Positions 38,495-48,843 of a DNA stretch of 64,000 nucleotides are shown piece after piece. The DNA lies in assembly GCA_015069615.1 (NCBI GenBank), contig SVIF01000005.1, forward strand, positions 1 to 64,000, read 5' to 3'. How positions within the stretch are numbered: the first letter of the stretch is position 1; the number at the start of each line of letters is the position of its first letter. Source of the DNA: Clostridiales bacterium. GTDB taxonomy: Bacteria > Bacillota > Clostridia > Christensenellales > Borkfalkiaceae. Under the pieces are notes generated by a model. It did not search any database, was not told the origin of the DNA, and worked only from the letters and a program-made list of their open reading frames with translations. A program made the translations under genes and the position numbers.

Positions 38495-39268
38495 AGAAGC
38501 GTTGGATAAATGCTTTCCCGCGGATTTTTGTTGCTTTGGGGTGGTTTTACAGTATTTTTTAAATGCTTTTGAAAAATTAAACTGATCCTTATACCCTACG
38601 CCGTAGGCGGTATTCCTTACCGAATAGCCTTTATCTAGCAGTTTTTTCGCTTGATTCATGCGCACTTTCGTGATAAAATCCTTCACGCTAATGCTTGTTT
38701 CCTTTTTGAAGATACGGTAAAGATAACTTCTTTCAAATCCAAAAAAGTGGGAGATGCTTTCCACCGTAATATCGTTCATATAGTTAAAAATAACGTACTG
38801 TTTCACCTTTTCCACAAAGCTTTGTTTGGGGCTTTTTTCGGTAAATAGGTGATAGATTAACCGATATATGATAGAAGTGAAAATGGCGGGCGCGGTTTCT
38901 TTAGAATCCACCAAATCTTTAATTTCCAACCCCACGTTTTCTGGGGAAGGGTACACCGAAGCGTTGCTTTGAAAAACGTTTGCCACGTTGCCGTGAAAGG
39001 CAATCCAGGAATATTCCCAAGGGGTGGAAGCGTCCGCTTGATAGGTGGTAATTTCGTCCGGGCGAATAATAAACAGTTCACCCGCGCGAACTAGGTGTTT
39101 GCCAAACTTATCGTGTAAAACGCCGCTACCTTTTAAGCAAAAGTGTATGATATAATATTCCCTTGTATGCGGGCCGTAAGTGTAGGAAGGCACGCATTTT
39201 TCGTGCCCTGCAAAAATAGGAAGAATATCCACGTTTTCGGTTTTTTCAATTAAAATTTCTTTTTGCAT
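38489..39268 (-). CDS. AraC-family transcriptional regulator
   Basis: Cupin-like N-terminus; HTH ITVESISHFFGFERSYLYRIFKKETSISVKDFI...VGYKDQFNFSKAFKKYCKTTPKQ. Confidence 0.9.
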   Translation of the reverse strand: MQKEILIEKTENVDILPIFAGHEKCVPSYTYGPHTREYYIIHFCLKGSGVLHDKFGKHLVRAGELFIIRPDEITTYQADASTPWEYSWIAFHGNVANVFQSNASVYPSPENVGLEIKDLVDSKETAPAIFTSIIYRLIYHLFTEKSPKQSFVEKVKQYVIFNYMNDITVESISHFFGFERSYLYRIFKKETSISVKDFITKVRMNQAKKLLDKGYSVRNTAYGVGYKDQFNFSKAFKKYCKTTPKQQKSAGKHLSNASK

Positions 39269-39374
39269 AAATCCCCCTTTTCGCAACATTTTAACATGAA
39301 TTAGTCGCAAAAGTCAATAGACGTAGCAACATTTTTATGATAAAATAAAGAAAAAAGGAAACAGGGGGAACACT

Positions 39375-40694
39375 ATGAAAATTACGTTTATGGGCGCAGG
39401 CAGCACCGTGTTTGCAAAAAACGTGTTAGGGGACGTACTTCTAACGCCAGCGCTTAGCGAAGGGCTTACGATTGCACTGTACGATATTGATAACGATAGG
39501 TTGGAAGATTCCTATATCGTTATTGACCGCTTGAATAAAAAATACAACGGTGGAAAGGCGGTAATAGAAAAATTCCTTGGCGTGGAAAACAGGAAATCCG
39601 CCCTAAAAGACGCGAAGTTCGTAGTCAACGCGATACAAGTTGGCGGATACGAGCCGTGCACGGTGATGGACTTTGAAATTCCCAAAAGATACGGTTTAAG
39701 GCAAACCATTGGCGATACGCTAGGTATCGGCGGTATTTTTAGGGGACTGAGAACCATAAAGGTGATGAAGGATTTCGCACGCGATATGGAAGAAGTTTGC
39801 CCTGACGCGCTATTTTTAAATTACACCAACCCGATGGCCATTTTAACGGGGTATATGCTTCGTTATACGGGCGTAAATACCGTGGGGCTATGCCACAGCG
39901 TGCAAGTTTGCACCAAAGACCTTTTGAATTCTTTGGGGCTTGGGGAGGTAAAAGTGGGTAGCGAATTGATTGCAGGCATCAACCACATGGGGTGGCTTCT
40001 TTCCATTACGGATAAGGACGGAAAGGATTTGTATCCCGAAATTCGCCGCCGAGCCAAACAGAAAAACGCCACCCAAAAGCACCACGATATGGTACGCTTT
40101 GATTATATTGATAAATTTGGATATTTCTGTACCGAAAGTTCTGAGCACAACGCGGAATACAATCCCTTCTATATCAAATCTAAATATCCCGAGTTGATTG
40201 AAAAATTTAATATTCCTTTGGATGAATATCCCCGCCGCTGCGTGCATCAAATTCGCGAATGGAAACAGCAAAGGGAAGATTTATTAGGGGGAAAAGAAAT
40301 CGCGCACGCGCGTTCGCACGAATACGCATCCCGCATTATGGAATCGGTGGTAACGAATACGCCGTATAAAATTGGCGGAAACGTGCTTAACCGCGGGTTG
40401 ATTTCCAATTTGCCCGCTGATGCGTGCGTGGAAGTGCCTTGCTTGGTGGATGGAAAGGGAATACACCCCACTTTCGTTGGTAACCTGCCCGTACAATGCG
40501 CGGCAATGAATATGTTAAATATTAACTGCCAACTTCTAACAATAGAAGCGGCCGTAACGGGTAAAAAAGAACACCTTTACCAAGCGGCAATGTTAGAACC
40601 GCATACGGCGGCGGAACTTTCCATTGACGATATTATAAAAATGTGTAACGAACTTTTGGAAGCGCACGAAAAAGCAGGGTTTGCGGTGTTGTGA
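39375..40694 (+). CDS. Glycoside hydrolase family 4 (alpha-glucosidase/alpha-galactosidase type)
   Basis: KITFMGAGSTVFAKNVLGD, GIGGIFRGLRT, NYTNPMAILTGYM, GLCHSVQ, INHMGWL. Confidence 0.9.
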   Translation: MKITFMGAGSTVFAKNVLGDVLLTPALSEGLTIALYDIDNDRLEDSYIVIDRLNKKYNGGKAVIEKFLGVENRKSALKDAKFVVNAIQVGGYEPCTVMDFEIPKRYGLRQTIGDTLGIGGIFRGLRTIKVMKDFARDMEEVCPDALFLNYTNPMAILTGYMLRYTGVNTVGLCHSVQVCTKDLLNSLGLGEVKVGSELIAGINHMGWLLSITDKDGKDLYPEIRRRAKQKNATQKHHDMVRFDYIDKFGYFCTESSEHNAEYNPFYIKSKYPELIEKFNIPLDEYPRRCVHQIREWKQQREDLLGGKEIAHARSHEYASRIMESVVTNTPYKIGGNVLNRGLISNLPADACVEVPCLVDGKGIHPTFVGNLPVQCAAMNMLNINCQLLTIEAAVTGKKEHLYQAAMLEPHTAAELSIDDIIKMCNELLEAHEKAGFAVL

Positions 40695-40728
40695 GAAACC
40701 AAAAATGAAATCAATAAAAGCAAAAAGA

Positions 40729-40756
40729 AAGACTAACGAAAAATCGTTAGTCTTTT
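40729..40756 (+). terminator. Terminator AAAGACTAACGA-aaaa-TCGTTAGTCTTTTA
   Basis: Perfect stem and T tract after the GH4 gene. Confidence 0.85.
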
Positions 40757-40803
40757 ATTTTGTTAAATCCCTATGGGGTATTTGGTTTTATTCTTGCCCT
40801 TCC

Positions 40804-43398
40804 TTAAAAATTATCTTCGGGGGGAAGGTTTCCTTTGCGCTTGATAAAGTATGCGGTGGAAAGGACTAAGGATACCACTAAAAGTAAAATTACAAGAGCG
40901 ATTACGCCCACGTTACTGCCACGGTTTACCAAGAATTTTTCTTGCATAAAGCCGTGCGTTTGGGTGGTTACGCCGTCTTCTGTTTCGCTGATAAGCACCA
41001 CGGTGGCAACCCCTTCCTTAACCGCGTAAACGCGAATGCGCGATTCATCCGAAAGTTCACAAATTTTTTGGGTACATTCTTTATCTGCGTAAAGTACGGG
41101 TGTTTCCCCGTATACCTTTTGTACGGTGCGCAACGTATAGCTTTGCGATGCCGTGGGGGTGGTTGTGTAAGTAATCAAGTTTTTGGGCAAATAAGTGGTC
41201 CCTTCGCCGTACGAAAGAATGCAATAGGTGATTCCTTCGTGCGTTACTTCGCCCGTAATTTTAAGGGCGGTGTTTTTTTGCAAAGTTACTGTGGCGGCGT
41301 TTTCATCTTTGATTTGGTATACGCTAAATAGCAAGGGATAGCGGTATAAATTGCAAGCTACCGAAGTAACGGGGGTTCCCACGCCCGCCGTATGTTCCCC
41401 TTCGGGGAAAATATCAGTTAGGTATTCCTTGCGAATAAAACCTGCGTTTTGCCCGCCAAGTACGTATGCGTACGCGCCCGTATCCCCTAAGTAAATATAC
41501 GTGGTGGGGGCGGTGATGCGTTCGTAGCCTAAGGCCGCGGGGTTTTGCGTCCCGTCTACGGAAAGGTCAAAATGGAAGAATACGGCACCTACTTCGGCAG
41601 TAACGTATTCTGCACCGTCGTGGGGGGCAGAAAGGTCCACTTCGGGGGGAACCGCAATTTCCACGGGGGAAGAAAGTACTACGTTTTCGGTTTTCATAAC
41701 GAACCCGCTATATAAAACGTAGCATGGTTTTTCCAAAAAGCTTAAGTGGAAGGCGGTGGGGGATTCGTTTTTTAAATAGGGGTAATCTAAAAGTAGATTG
41801 TAAAGAATGGAAATTTGCGTTTCGCCGTTTTTTACAATCCCGATGCGGTTTTCCGTAAGCAAGAAATAGATGTTGTTTTCAAAGTCCACTTGTAAATCGT
41901 ACGCTTCGCTAAAGTTGCCCGTAACTGCGGTTAGGGCTTTCCCTTCTGCGTCGTATACGTTAACACCCGTGGCTTTTAACAAATATAAATGGTTGCTTAA
42001 ATCGGTGGCAAGTGCAAGTACGCGTTCGCTTTTATCCGCAGGGATAAAATCTTTCGTGAACTGCTTTTCGGCGAGGCGGTATTCGGAAACGGAATAGTAG
42101 GGAAGCCCTTGCACCGTTTCTTCTACTAAAACGTAGAACTTTTCACTAGATGCGTACGTGGCTTTTTTTACTCTTTCCCCTTCATCTAAACCAGTAATTT
42201 CGCGTTCGAAAGATCCATCTTTTTTCAGTAAAACTATGCGATTATCTGCACCCGTTAAAATATAGTCTTTAGACACCGAAAGAAAGGTAGGAGAAAAGTC
42301 TAAGGGAATGGAAGCATACGCAGTGCCGTCAAAAGAAACGATACGGTTATTTTTTCCATCCGCAACGAACACCGTTCCTTCATATTCGGAAATGGCCGAA
42401 GCGGTTTCTGAAAGCCGGTCGGGGCGGGAAGAATATGCGCAAATTTCCCCCGAAAGGGTGGCAATCTCTTGTGTCAGCGTATAGCGCGCAATAAACTGTT
42501 TTTTAGTCGTATCCGGATGTGCGTACGCAACGTACATGGTATTTCCGCTAACCGCTAAACCGCAAGCCGAAGGGTTGGTTAAGCCCACAAGTAGTTTTTC
42601 GGTGCCCGTGGAAAGGTTTATCGTATAAACTGCGCGGGTGTTGTTTGTCCCTTCGCCCAAATAATATAAGTGATCTTCCTTTAAAGCGATAGAAAGGGGC
42701 TTTGCCGAAACGGGGAAGGACGTGTTGCCCGCCATCACTTGCGTGCCGTCATCCGAAGGTGTTACCACATTGCCTTCCGCCGTTAGTAAAAATAGGGAAG
42801 AACCGCGATATCCCGTGGTTACGGGGCTATCCGTTAAAATATGCTTGTTGCTTGCGGTAAGCCCTTCTGCCGTAACGGATAAAGCGTACTGCGTTAGGTA
42901 GTTGCCCTTTAAGTATAACGAATCGTTGAGTATGGTAAAGGCGGAAGCAAGTGCCATTTCGTTTTCTAATAAAAGCGTGGGGGTAAGGGTAGGGGCGGAT
43001 AGGTTGATTGCGTAAAGGGAAAGCCCGTCCGAAAGAATTACGTACGTTCCGCCTTGGGTGTGGAATTCGCTAAATCGCTTTTCGTGTGCCTTGGAAAGGG
43101 CGGAAATATCCGCGGTTAAAACGTTACCATCCGCTTTTTTCAAGGTAAGAACGTCGTCATCTGCAAAAATTATGTAATCCGCGCCAGCAAAAATATATTT
43201 GGGGGCGGCGGTTGCGCCTTCTTCCCCAAACCTAAAAAAGTCCCTAAAATCAGCGGGGAATAAAATTTGTTCGCGCGGGGGCTGCACGGGTTGGCTTTCC
43301 GCCTTAGCGGGAAGGGCAAACGCAAATGCAAACAGGATACATAAAACCCCTACTAAGGCAAGGGAGTATATCCATTGGGTGGTTTTGGCTAATTTCAT
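40804..43398 (-). CDS. Large secreted/membrane-anchored protein with propeller-like repeats, SH3-like repeats and C-terminal TM
   Basis: N-terminal signal WIYSLALVGVLCILFAFAFALPAKA; C-terminal GVIALVILLLVVSLVLSTAYFIKRKG. Confidence 0.7.
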   Translation of the reverse strand: MKLAKTTQWIYSLALVGVLCILFAFAFALPAKAESQPVQPPREQILFPADFRDFFRFGEEGATAAPKYIFAGADYIIFADDDVLTLKKADGNVLTADISALSKAHEKRFSEFHTQGGTYVILSDGLSLYAINLSAPTLTPTLLLENEMALASAFTILNDSLYLKGNYLTQYALSVTAEGLTASNKHILTDSPVTTGYRGSSLFLLTAEGNVVTPSDDGTQVMAGNTSFPVSAKPLSIALKEDHLYYLGEGTNNTRAVYTINLSTGTEKLLVGLTNPSACGLAVSGNTMYVAYAHPDTTKKQFIARYTLTQEIATLSGEICAYSSRPDRLSETASAISEYEGTVFVADGKNNRIVSFDGTAYASIPLDFSPTFLSVSKDYILTGADNRIVLLKKDGSFEREITGLDEGERVKKATYASSEKFYVLVEETVQGLPYYSVSEYRLAEKQFTKDFIPADKSERVLALATDLSNHLYLLKATGVNVYDAEGKALTAVTGNFSEAYDLQVDFENNIYFLLTENRIGIVKNGETQISILYNLLLDYPYLKNESPTAFHLSFLEKPCYVLYSGFVMKTENVVLSSPVEIAVPPEVDLSAPHDGAEYVTAEVGAVFFHFDLSVDGTQNPAALGYERITAPTTYIYLGDTGAYAYVLGGQNAGFIRKEYLTDIFPEGEHTAGVGTPVTSVACNLYRYPLLFSVYQIKDENAATVTLQKNTALKITGEVTHEGITYCILSYGEGTTYLPKNLITYTTTPTASQSYTLRTVQKVYGETPVLYADKECTQKICELSDESRIRVYAVKEGVATVVLISETEDGVTTQTHGFMQEKFLVNRGSNVGVIALVILLLVVSLVLSTAYFIKRKGNLPPEDNF

Positions 43399-43601
43399 AT
43401 ACATCACCTAAATAATAAAATACGCTAAAATTCGCGTGTATCAACGTGAAAACTCCACGCACCCACGCACACAGTATAACAAAAGTAACAAAACTTAACA
43501 ATAGTATAGCAAAAAAATGCGCGCGTTTCAAGTCTTTTTATCAAAAAAGAAACGCGCTTTTTATGTAGCAACAAAAAAATATTAAAAAAATTTTGCAAAA
43601 A

Positions 43602-43643
43602 GTGGAACTATGACTGGCATTTGTCATAATTAGGGTGTATAAT
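43602..43643 (+). promoter_or_regulatory. Promoter module 1: GTGGAACTA-N27-TATAAT
   Basis: Shares AAAAGTGGAACTA and an identical 36-bp offset to TATAAT with module 2; -35 equivalent TGGCAT. Confidence 0.7.
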
Positions 43644-43814
43644 ATGGTTAAAAAGTGAACAAATGTTTATATTTTTTTCACCAAAAAACATAAGGGGTTG
43701 ATGTCCGTGAATAGGGCAAAACACAAGGGGTTTTAATAATTTTGAAAAAAATTCCCCACTAATTTTCAAATTTATTTGAAATATACCACATTTTTTAATG
43801 AAATTTGAACAAAA

Positions 43815-43856
43815 GTGGAACTAAAAGTTGCAAATTTGAAAACCTTCTTATATAAT
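43815..43856 (+). promoter_or_regulatory. Promoter module 2: GTGGAACTA-N4-TTGCAA-N17-TATAAT
   Basis: Same motif and spacing as module 1, directly upstream of the ArpU/RinA-like gene. Confidence 0.8.
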
Positions 43857-43910
43857 ACGAATAGGACGAAGGCAAACGATCTTCGCCCTTTTACAAGCGA
43901 CAAGGAGAAA

Positions 43911-44399
43911 ATGATGAGAGAGTTTACAAGATTGATGCTTTCGGCGTATCCCAAACTTCCCCGTGTAATTGAAGGGGTAAATCGCGTAATCAACGAAAGC
44001 GCATTACGTTCTTTTTACGAACAAAGCGGAGCGTTTGGGCTAGCCGAACGCTTGGTTAGAAAAATACAGTTGCGAAATGCCTTAGCGGGGCTGTTACAAG
44101 ATATGGAAGGGGCGACGAAATCCCTAACAAAGGAGGAACGCGCAATTATCAAGGGGCGATACTTTTGCATTGCGCCTATTCCAGTCAAAGGGGAATATCC
44201 GTTTAGCAAAACCACTTACTATCGGCGTTTAAAAAAGGCGGTACATAAGGTGGAAACCTTTTTACGGGAGTGCGAAAGTGAGCAAAAGTACTATGCCGCA
44301 GGCTTACATAAAACTACTTTTTTCAGATATTTAAGCGGGCACATCAAGGATGCGCGCCGTAAAATAACCGAACGGGAAGGGGAAAAACGGCTAACCTAA
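43911..44399 (+). CDS. Phage ArpU/RinA-like late transcriptional regulator (probable)
   Basis: LTKEERAIIKGRYF...PFSKTTYYRRLKKAVHKVETFL pattern; upstream of terminase; AAGGAG before ATG. Confidence 0.6.
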   Translation: MMREFTRLMLSAYPKLPRVIEGVNRVINESALRSFYEQSGAFGLAERLVRKIQLRNALAGLLQDMEGATKSLTKEERAIIKGRYFCIAPIPVKGEYPFSKTTYYRRLKKAVHKVETFLRECESEQKYYAAGLHKTTFFRYLSGHIKDARRKITEREGEKRLT

Positions 44400-45157
44400 A
44401 AGTCGTCTTCGTCAAAATAACGTTCTTGGGGTTTTTTAGGGCGAAAAGCGGTGTACAAGGCAAGCAAAACGGTAAGGCAAACTCCTAGAATCAAAGCAAT
44501 TTTTAAAATGTCCGTTTTTTGAACGGGTAAAACTTGTGAAGGAACGTTTTCCCCCACGCTCGGCATAACGGAAACGCTAACCGAAGGGGTGATTACGGGG
44601 TCGGGGTGCGGTATATGTAAAGGGGGCGTACAAGCGCTGGCGGGCAGGTATCCCATGGTGTGCCCCAAACGCACGTAATAAAACATATTTTCCCCCGATT
44701 TATCCGGGTAGGCGCCATACAGCCGAACGGTTTGTCCCTGCAAAGCGGTAGCAAGTAATTCCCCGTTTTCACTGGGTGAAACGTAAACGTAACACGCTTT
44801 AATCACGCTAAGCGTTTGTTGTTCGTAGAAAGGGGGCGTGGGGGTTGGATAGTCCAAAGAAACCGCATCTTTTTTCACGTAGCCGTATAAAACGGGAAAG
44901 CCGTTTTCCCCGTCCTGATATTCTACCTCATAAAACCCTCCTTGCGCATCTATTACCCTAAGATAATACGTTTCGGGAAGGTAAAAAAGGGCGTAATCGC
45001 GGTGTTCTACGGGGGCGCGGTATAGGGTAACGTTTGGATTGATAACGCGTACGTATCCCAAGCCGGTCATTGCTTTCGCTTGTGAAAACGGGAAAGAGAT
45101 TAGCCCCAAAACCACGCCGAAAACAAGGGCAAAAAGCCGTAATAATCGTTTGTGCAT
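44396..45157 (-). CDS. Secreted/membrane SH3-like domain protein with C-terminal TM
   Basis: Signal peptide; two SH3-like segments; Pro/Val/Ser linker (ITPSVSVSVMPSV); C-terminal TM and acidic tail. Confidence 0.7.
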   Translation of the reverse strand: MHKRLLRLFALVFGVVLGLISFPFSQAKAMTGLGYVRVINPNVTLYRAPVEHRDYALFYLPETYYLRVIDAQGGFYEVEYQDGENGFPVLYGYVKKDAVSLDYPTPTPPFYEQQTLSVIKACYVYVSPSENGELLATALQGQTVRLYGAYPDKSGENMFYYVRLGHTMGYLPASACTPPLHIPHPDPVITPSVSVSVMPSVGENVPSQVLPVQKTDILKIALILGVCLTVLLALYTAFRPKKPQERYFDEDDF

Positions 45158-45244
45158 AAAAATCCCCCTATTGTTTGGCTCTGTTCCATTACCTAGCTAT
45201 CACATGACCATTGTTATATAAAAGGCAGTATAAAGGATGAAAGT

Positions 45245-46741
45245 ATGAAAAAAAACGAAATAAAAGAAAAATCGGGGGGAATTTTGCCGAATGCCGAAGG
45301 GGAAAGGCAGGGCGTAAATGCCCGCGTTGTTGAAGAACGGCTGGTGGCGGTCCTTGGGGAAATTAGCAAGCGAAAAACGGATAAACTTGCCCGATATAAT
45401 ACGGGCAGAAAAAAGCATAAAAAGCAAATAGCGTTTCACAAATGTAAAAAGCGCAACCGCTGGGTGTTTGGTGGTAACCGAACGGGTAAAACCGAATGTG
45501 GGGCGGTGGAAACGGTATTCCTTGCGCGGGGAATTCACCCCTACCGCAAGAATAAAAAGAACGTAACGGGCTGGGTTGTTTCCCTTTCTCAACAAGTGCA
45601 AAGGGACGTAGCGCAAGAAAAAATCCTTTCTTACCTAAACCCCCGTTATATCAAAGAAATCGTAATGCTTTCGGGTAGAAAAGACCATCCGCAAAGCGGG
45701 ATTATAGATCGTATCGTGGTGAAAAACGAGTTGGGGGGAACTTCCACCATCGGGTTTAAAAGTTGCGACCAGGGCAGAGAAAAATTTCAAGGCGCATCTT
45801 TGGACTTCGTGTGGTTTGACGAAGAACCGCCCAAGGATATTTACGAAGAATGTCGCATGCGCGTTTTGGATAAACGCGGGGATATCTTCGGCACCATGAC
45901 GCCTTTAAAAGGGCTAACCTTCGTATATGACGAAATTTACCTAAATAAGGGAAATTCGCCCGAAGTGTGGTACGAGTTTATGGAGTGGGCGGATAATCCC
46001 TTTTTATCCAAAAAGGAGGTTGCAGCGTTCACAAGCGCGTTATCTGAGGAGGAACTGACCAAACGGCGGTACGGAAGGTTTACTGAAGGTAGCGGGCCCG
46101 TATATCCCGAATTTGACGAAAATCTGCACGTAATTGATCCCTTTCCCGTTCCCGTGGACTGGCAAGACGGGGTTTCCATCGACCCTGGTCTTCATAACCC
46201 GTTATCCGCACACTTTTACGCGGTGGATTACGACGGAACGGTGTACGTGGTGGGGGAGCATTTTGAAGCAGAACAAACGGTGGATTATCACGCCCGAAAG
46301 ATATTTGCGATAGCGGATAGCCTAAACTGGCAAAAGGACGGGGCAGGGCGTATTCACGCGCTGATTGACTCGGCTGCCGAACAGCGCACGCTTAGCGGGA
46401 TGAAGTCCGTGCAGGAACTGTTTTTAGAGCAAGGCATTTTAGCAAATCCCAAGGTAAACAAGGATTTATTTTCAGGAATTGCGCAAGTAAAAAGTTATCT
46501 AAAACAGGGGAAACTGAAAATTTTTAAAAATTGCCCCAACCTAATACGCGAACTAAAAGCGTACCGCTGGGCGGAGGGGGATAAACCCAAAAAGGTGGAC
46601 GATCATGCCTTAGACGAATTAAGGTATTATTTGATGACCAAGCCCAAAGGGCATCCCTTTCTAACCGAAAAATCCCCCGTCCTAAAAGAAAAAGAACGCT
46701 TAATCCGTTTGCACGGCAGAAAAAAAAGGAGTTATTTATGA
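45245..46741 (+). CDS. Phage terminase large subunit
   Basis: RWVFGGNRTGKTECGAVE (Walker A), LDFVWFDEEPPKDIYEECRMRV (Walker B), nuclease-like IDPGLHNPLSAHFYAVD. Confidence 0.9.
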   Translation: MKKNEIKEKSGGILPNAEGERQGVNARVVEERLVAVLGEISKRKTDKLARYNTGRKKHKKQIAFHKCKKRNRWVFGGNRTGKTECGAVETVFLARGIHPYRKNKKNVTGWVVSLSQQVQRDVAQEKILSYLNPRYIKEIVMLSGRKDHPQSGIIDRIVVKNELGGTSTIGFKSCDQGREKFQGASLDFVWFDEEPPKDIYEECRMRVLDKRGDIFGTMTPLKGLTFVYDEIYLNKGNSPEVWYEFMEWADNPFLSKKEVAAFTSALSEEELTKRRYGRFTEGSGPVYPEFDENLHVIDPFPVPVDWQDGVSIDPGLHNPLSAHFYAVDYDGTVYVVGEHFEAEQTVDYHARKIFAIADSLNWQKDGAGRIHALIDSAAEQRTLSGMKSVQELFLEQGILANPKVNKDLFSGIAQVKSYLKQGKLKIFKNCPNLIRELKAYRWAEGDKPKKVDDHALDELRYYLMTKPKGHPFLTEKSPVLKEKERLIRLHGRKKRSYL

Positions 46742-47022
46742 CCGAAAAAACCGAAAAGCAAGCGCTGTACCGCGCGTTAAAGCGCAAGGCATTAGGGGAA
46801 ACGGTAACCGAAACGCAAGAAGAATACGGGTTTGAAGAAGGGGAAGCAGTTTTAAAAAAACGAAAAGTAACAACAAAAGAAATCCCCCCCGATTTAACCG
46901 CAGTGAAAATTTTGCTGGAAGGAAATACCGAAAGCCTTTCGGATTTAACGGATGCGGAACTGTACGCGCTAAAAGAAAAACTGGAAGCTGAATTAAAACT
47001 TAACGAAAAAGGAGAAAAGTAA
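46738..47022 (+). CDS. Small phage cassette protein (94 aa, unknown)
   Basis: Overlaps terminase stop, translationally coupled, charged. Confidence 0.7.
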   Translation: MTEKTEKQALYRALKRKALGETVTETQEEYGFEEGEAVLKKRKVTTKEIPPDLTAVKILLEGNTESLSDLTDAELYALKEKLEAELKLNEKGEK

Positions 47023-47025
47023 ACA

Positions 47026-48843
47026 ATGAGCGAACAAGATAAACGAAGGGAGTTAGAAACCGTAAGGGAGGTAACCCAAGATTTTTTACGGCGTAGGGAA
47101 TTGCGCCGCCCTTTGGAAACCAAATGGCAACTGTGCCAAAATTTTCTATCGGGAAACCAGTATGCAGACGTAACCCCGCGCATGACGGTGGAAGAATCCC
47201 CCAAAGCGTACGAATGGTCGTTTAGGGGTGTATACAACAACATTGCGCCCATTATTGAAAGTCGTTTGGCACGCCTTGGAACGGTGCGCCCCAAACTTGT
47301 GGTGCGTGCCGCCACGGATGAAGAAGCGGATTTAAGAAGCGCAGAACTTGCTTCGCGCGTTTTGGAATCTTCTTCCCAACGTATCGGGCTTTCGGATGTG
47401 ATTGCACGGGCGGGGGTGCTTTCCGAAACGTACGGCACCGCCTTTTATCAAATTTTGTGGAATCCGCAAGCGGGCAAACAAATCGGGATGGCGGACGGCA
47501 AGCCCGTTTATGAAGGGGATATCAGTGTAACCGCCGTTTCCCCTTTTGAAATCTTCCCCGATAGTTTAACCTGCGAAACGCTTTCGGAAGTGCGCAGTTT
47601 AATTCACGCAAAAGCGGTTCCCAAAGAAGTGTTACGCAGTTTATACGGTAAAGAAGTGGAAGGCAGCGGCGTGGACGCGGTTACCCTGTTTGATGCCGAA
47701 GGTAGTACCGAGGACCGTAAAAAGGAATACGTGGTACTGATTGAACGTTACGAACGCGAAAGCGAAAAATACCCCAATGGCAGACTGACCGTGGTTGCGG
47801 GGGATACCCTGCTATTTGACGGGGAACTGCCTTACGTGAACGGGGAATCGGGCAGAAGGGATTTTCCCTTCGTGCGCCAAACGGCGCTTTTGTACGCTGG
47901 GATGTTCTTCGGCATTTCGGTGGTAGATCGTTTAATTCCCGTACAACGCGCCTATAACGCGGTAAAAAACCGCAAACACGAATACTTAAATCGTGTGGCT
48001 AACGGCGTTTTAACGGTGGAAGACGGTTCGGTAGATACGGACGAACTGATGGAGGATGGGCTTTGCCCCGGTAAAGTGGTGGTTTACCGACAAGGCAGTA
48101 CGCCCCCCAAATTCTTGCACGCGGAATATATTCCCAACGACTTTGCGGAGGAGGAAGAACGGTTATCTAACGAATTCATCCAAATTAGTGGTGTTTCGGA
48201 AGTATCCCGCACCAGTCAAACGCCTACCAACGTAACCAGTGGCGTGGCATTACAACTTTTGATAGAACAGGACGAAAACCGCCTTTCCATGACGGTGGAT
48301 GCCCAACGCCGCGCTATTTTGCAGGTGGGCAAACAAATGCTGCGTTTGCTTCGCGCTTACGCGGGGGAAAACCGCTTGATGAAAAGTGGCGGAACGGGCA
48401 AAAAGGTGCAAATGTTCTATTTTTCGGCGGCGGATTTAAACAGCGACGATATCGTGTATGAAACCGAAACCGAACAGTCTGCTTCGCCCGCCCAAACGCG
48501 CAGTATGGTGTTAGAACTCATCAGTGCGAAACTGTTAACGGATGATGAAGGCAAAATGAACGCTTCCACCCGCAGAAGGTTGCTTCGCGCCATGGGCTGT
48601 GCAAATCTAAGCGCGGAAGGGGATTTAAGCGAATTACACTCTTGCCGTGCGAGCGAAGAAAACGTATTACTGACAAAAGAAGACGTGCAAGCGGAAATTT
48701 ACGACGACCACAACTTGCACGTAACCGAACATACCCGTTATCTTCTCAGTGAACGGGTGAGCGAAACCACCAAAGCGCGATTCGTGGCGCATATCAAACA
48801 ACACGAAACATATATGACGGGAGGACAAAAAGATGGAGAATAA
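47026..48843 (+). CDS. Phage portal protein (podovirus/P22-like size)
   Basis: 605 aa; position after terminase; RGVYNNIAPIIESRLARL, VVDRLIPVQRAYNAVKNRKHEYLNR. Confidence 0.85.
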   Translation: MSEQDKRRELETVREVTQDFLRRRELRRPLETKWQLCQNFLSGNQYADVTPRMTVEESPKAYEWSFRGVYNNIAPIIESRLARLGTVRPKLVVRAATDEEADLRSAELASRVLESSSQRIGLSDVIARAGVLSETYGTAFYQILWNPQAGKQIGMADGKPVYEGDISVTAVSPFEIFPDSLTCETLSEVRSLIHAKAVPKEVLRSLYGKEVEGSGVDAVTLFDAEGSTEDRKKEYVVLIERYERESEKYPNGRLTVVAGDTLLFDGELPYVNGESGRRDFPFVRQTALLYAGMFFGISVVDRLIPVQRAYNAVKNRKHEYLNRVANGVLTVEDGSVDTDELMEDGLCPGKVVVYRQGSTPPKFLHAEYIPNDFAEEEERLSNEFIQISGVSEVSRTSQTPTNVTSGVALQLLIEQDENRLSMTVDAQRRAILQVGKQMLRLLRAYAGENRLMKSGGTGKKVQMFYFSAADLNSDDIVYETETEQSASPAQTRSMVLELISAKLLTDDEGKMNASTRRRLLRAMGCANLSAEGDLSELHSCRASEENVLLTKEDVQAEIYDDHNLHVTEHTRYLLSERVSETTKARFVAHIKQHETYMTGGQKDGE

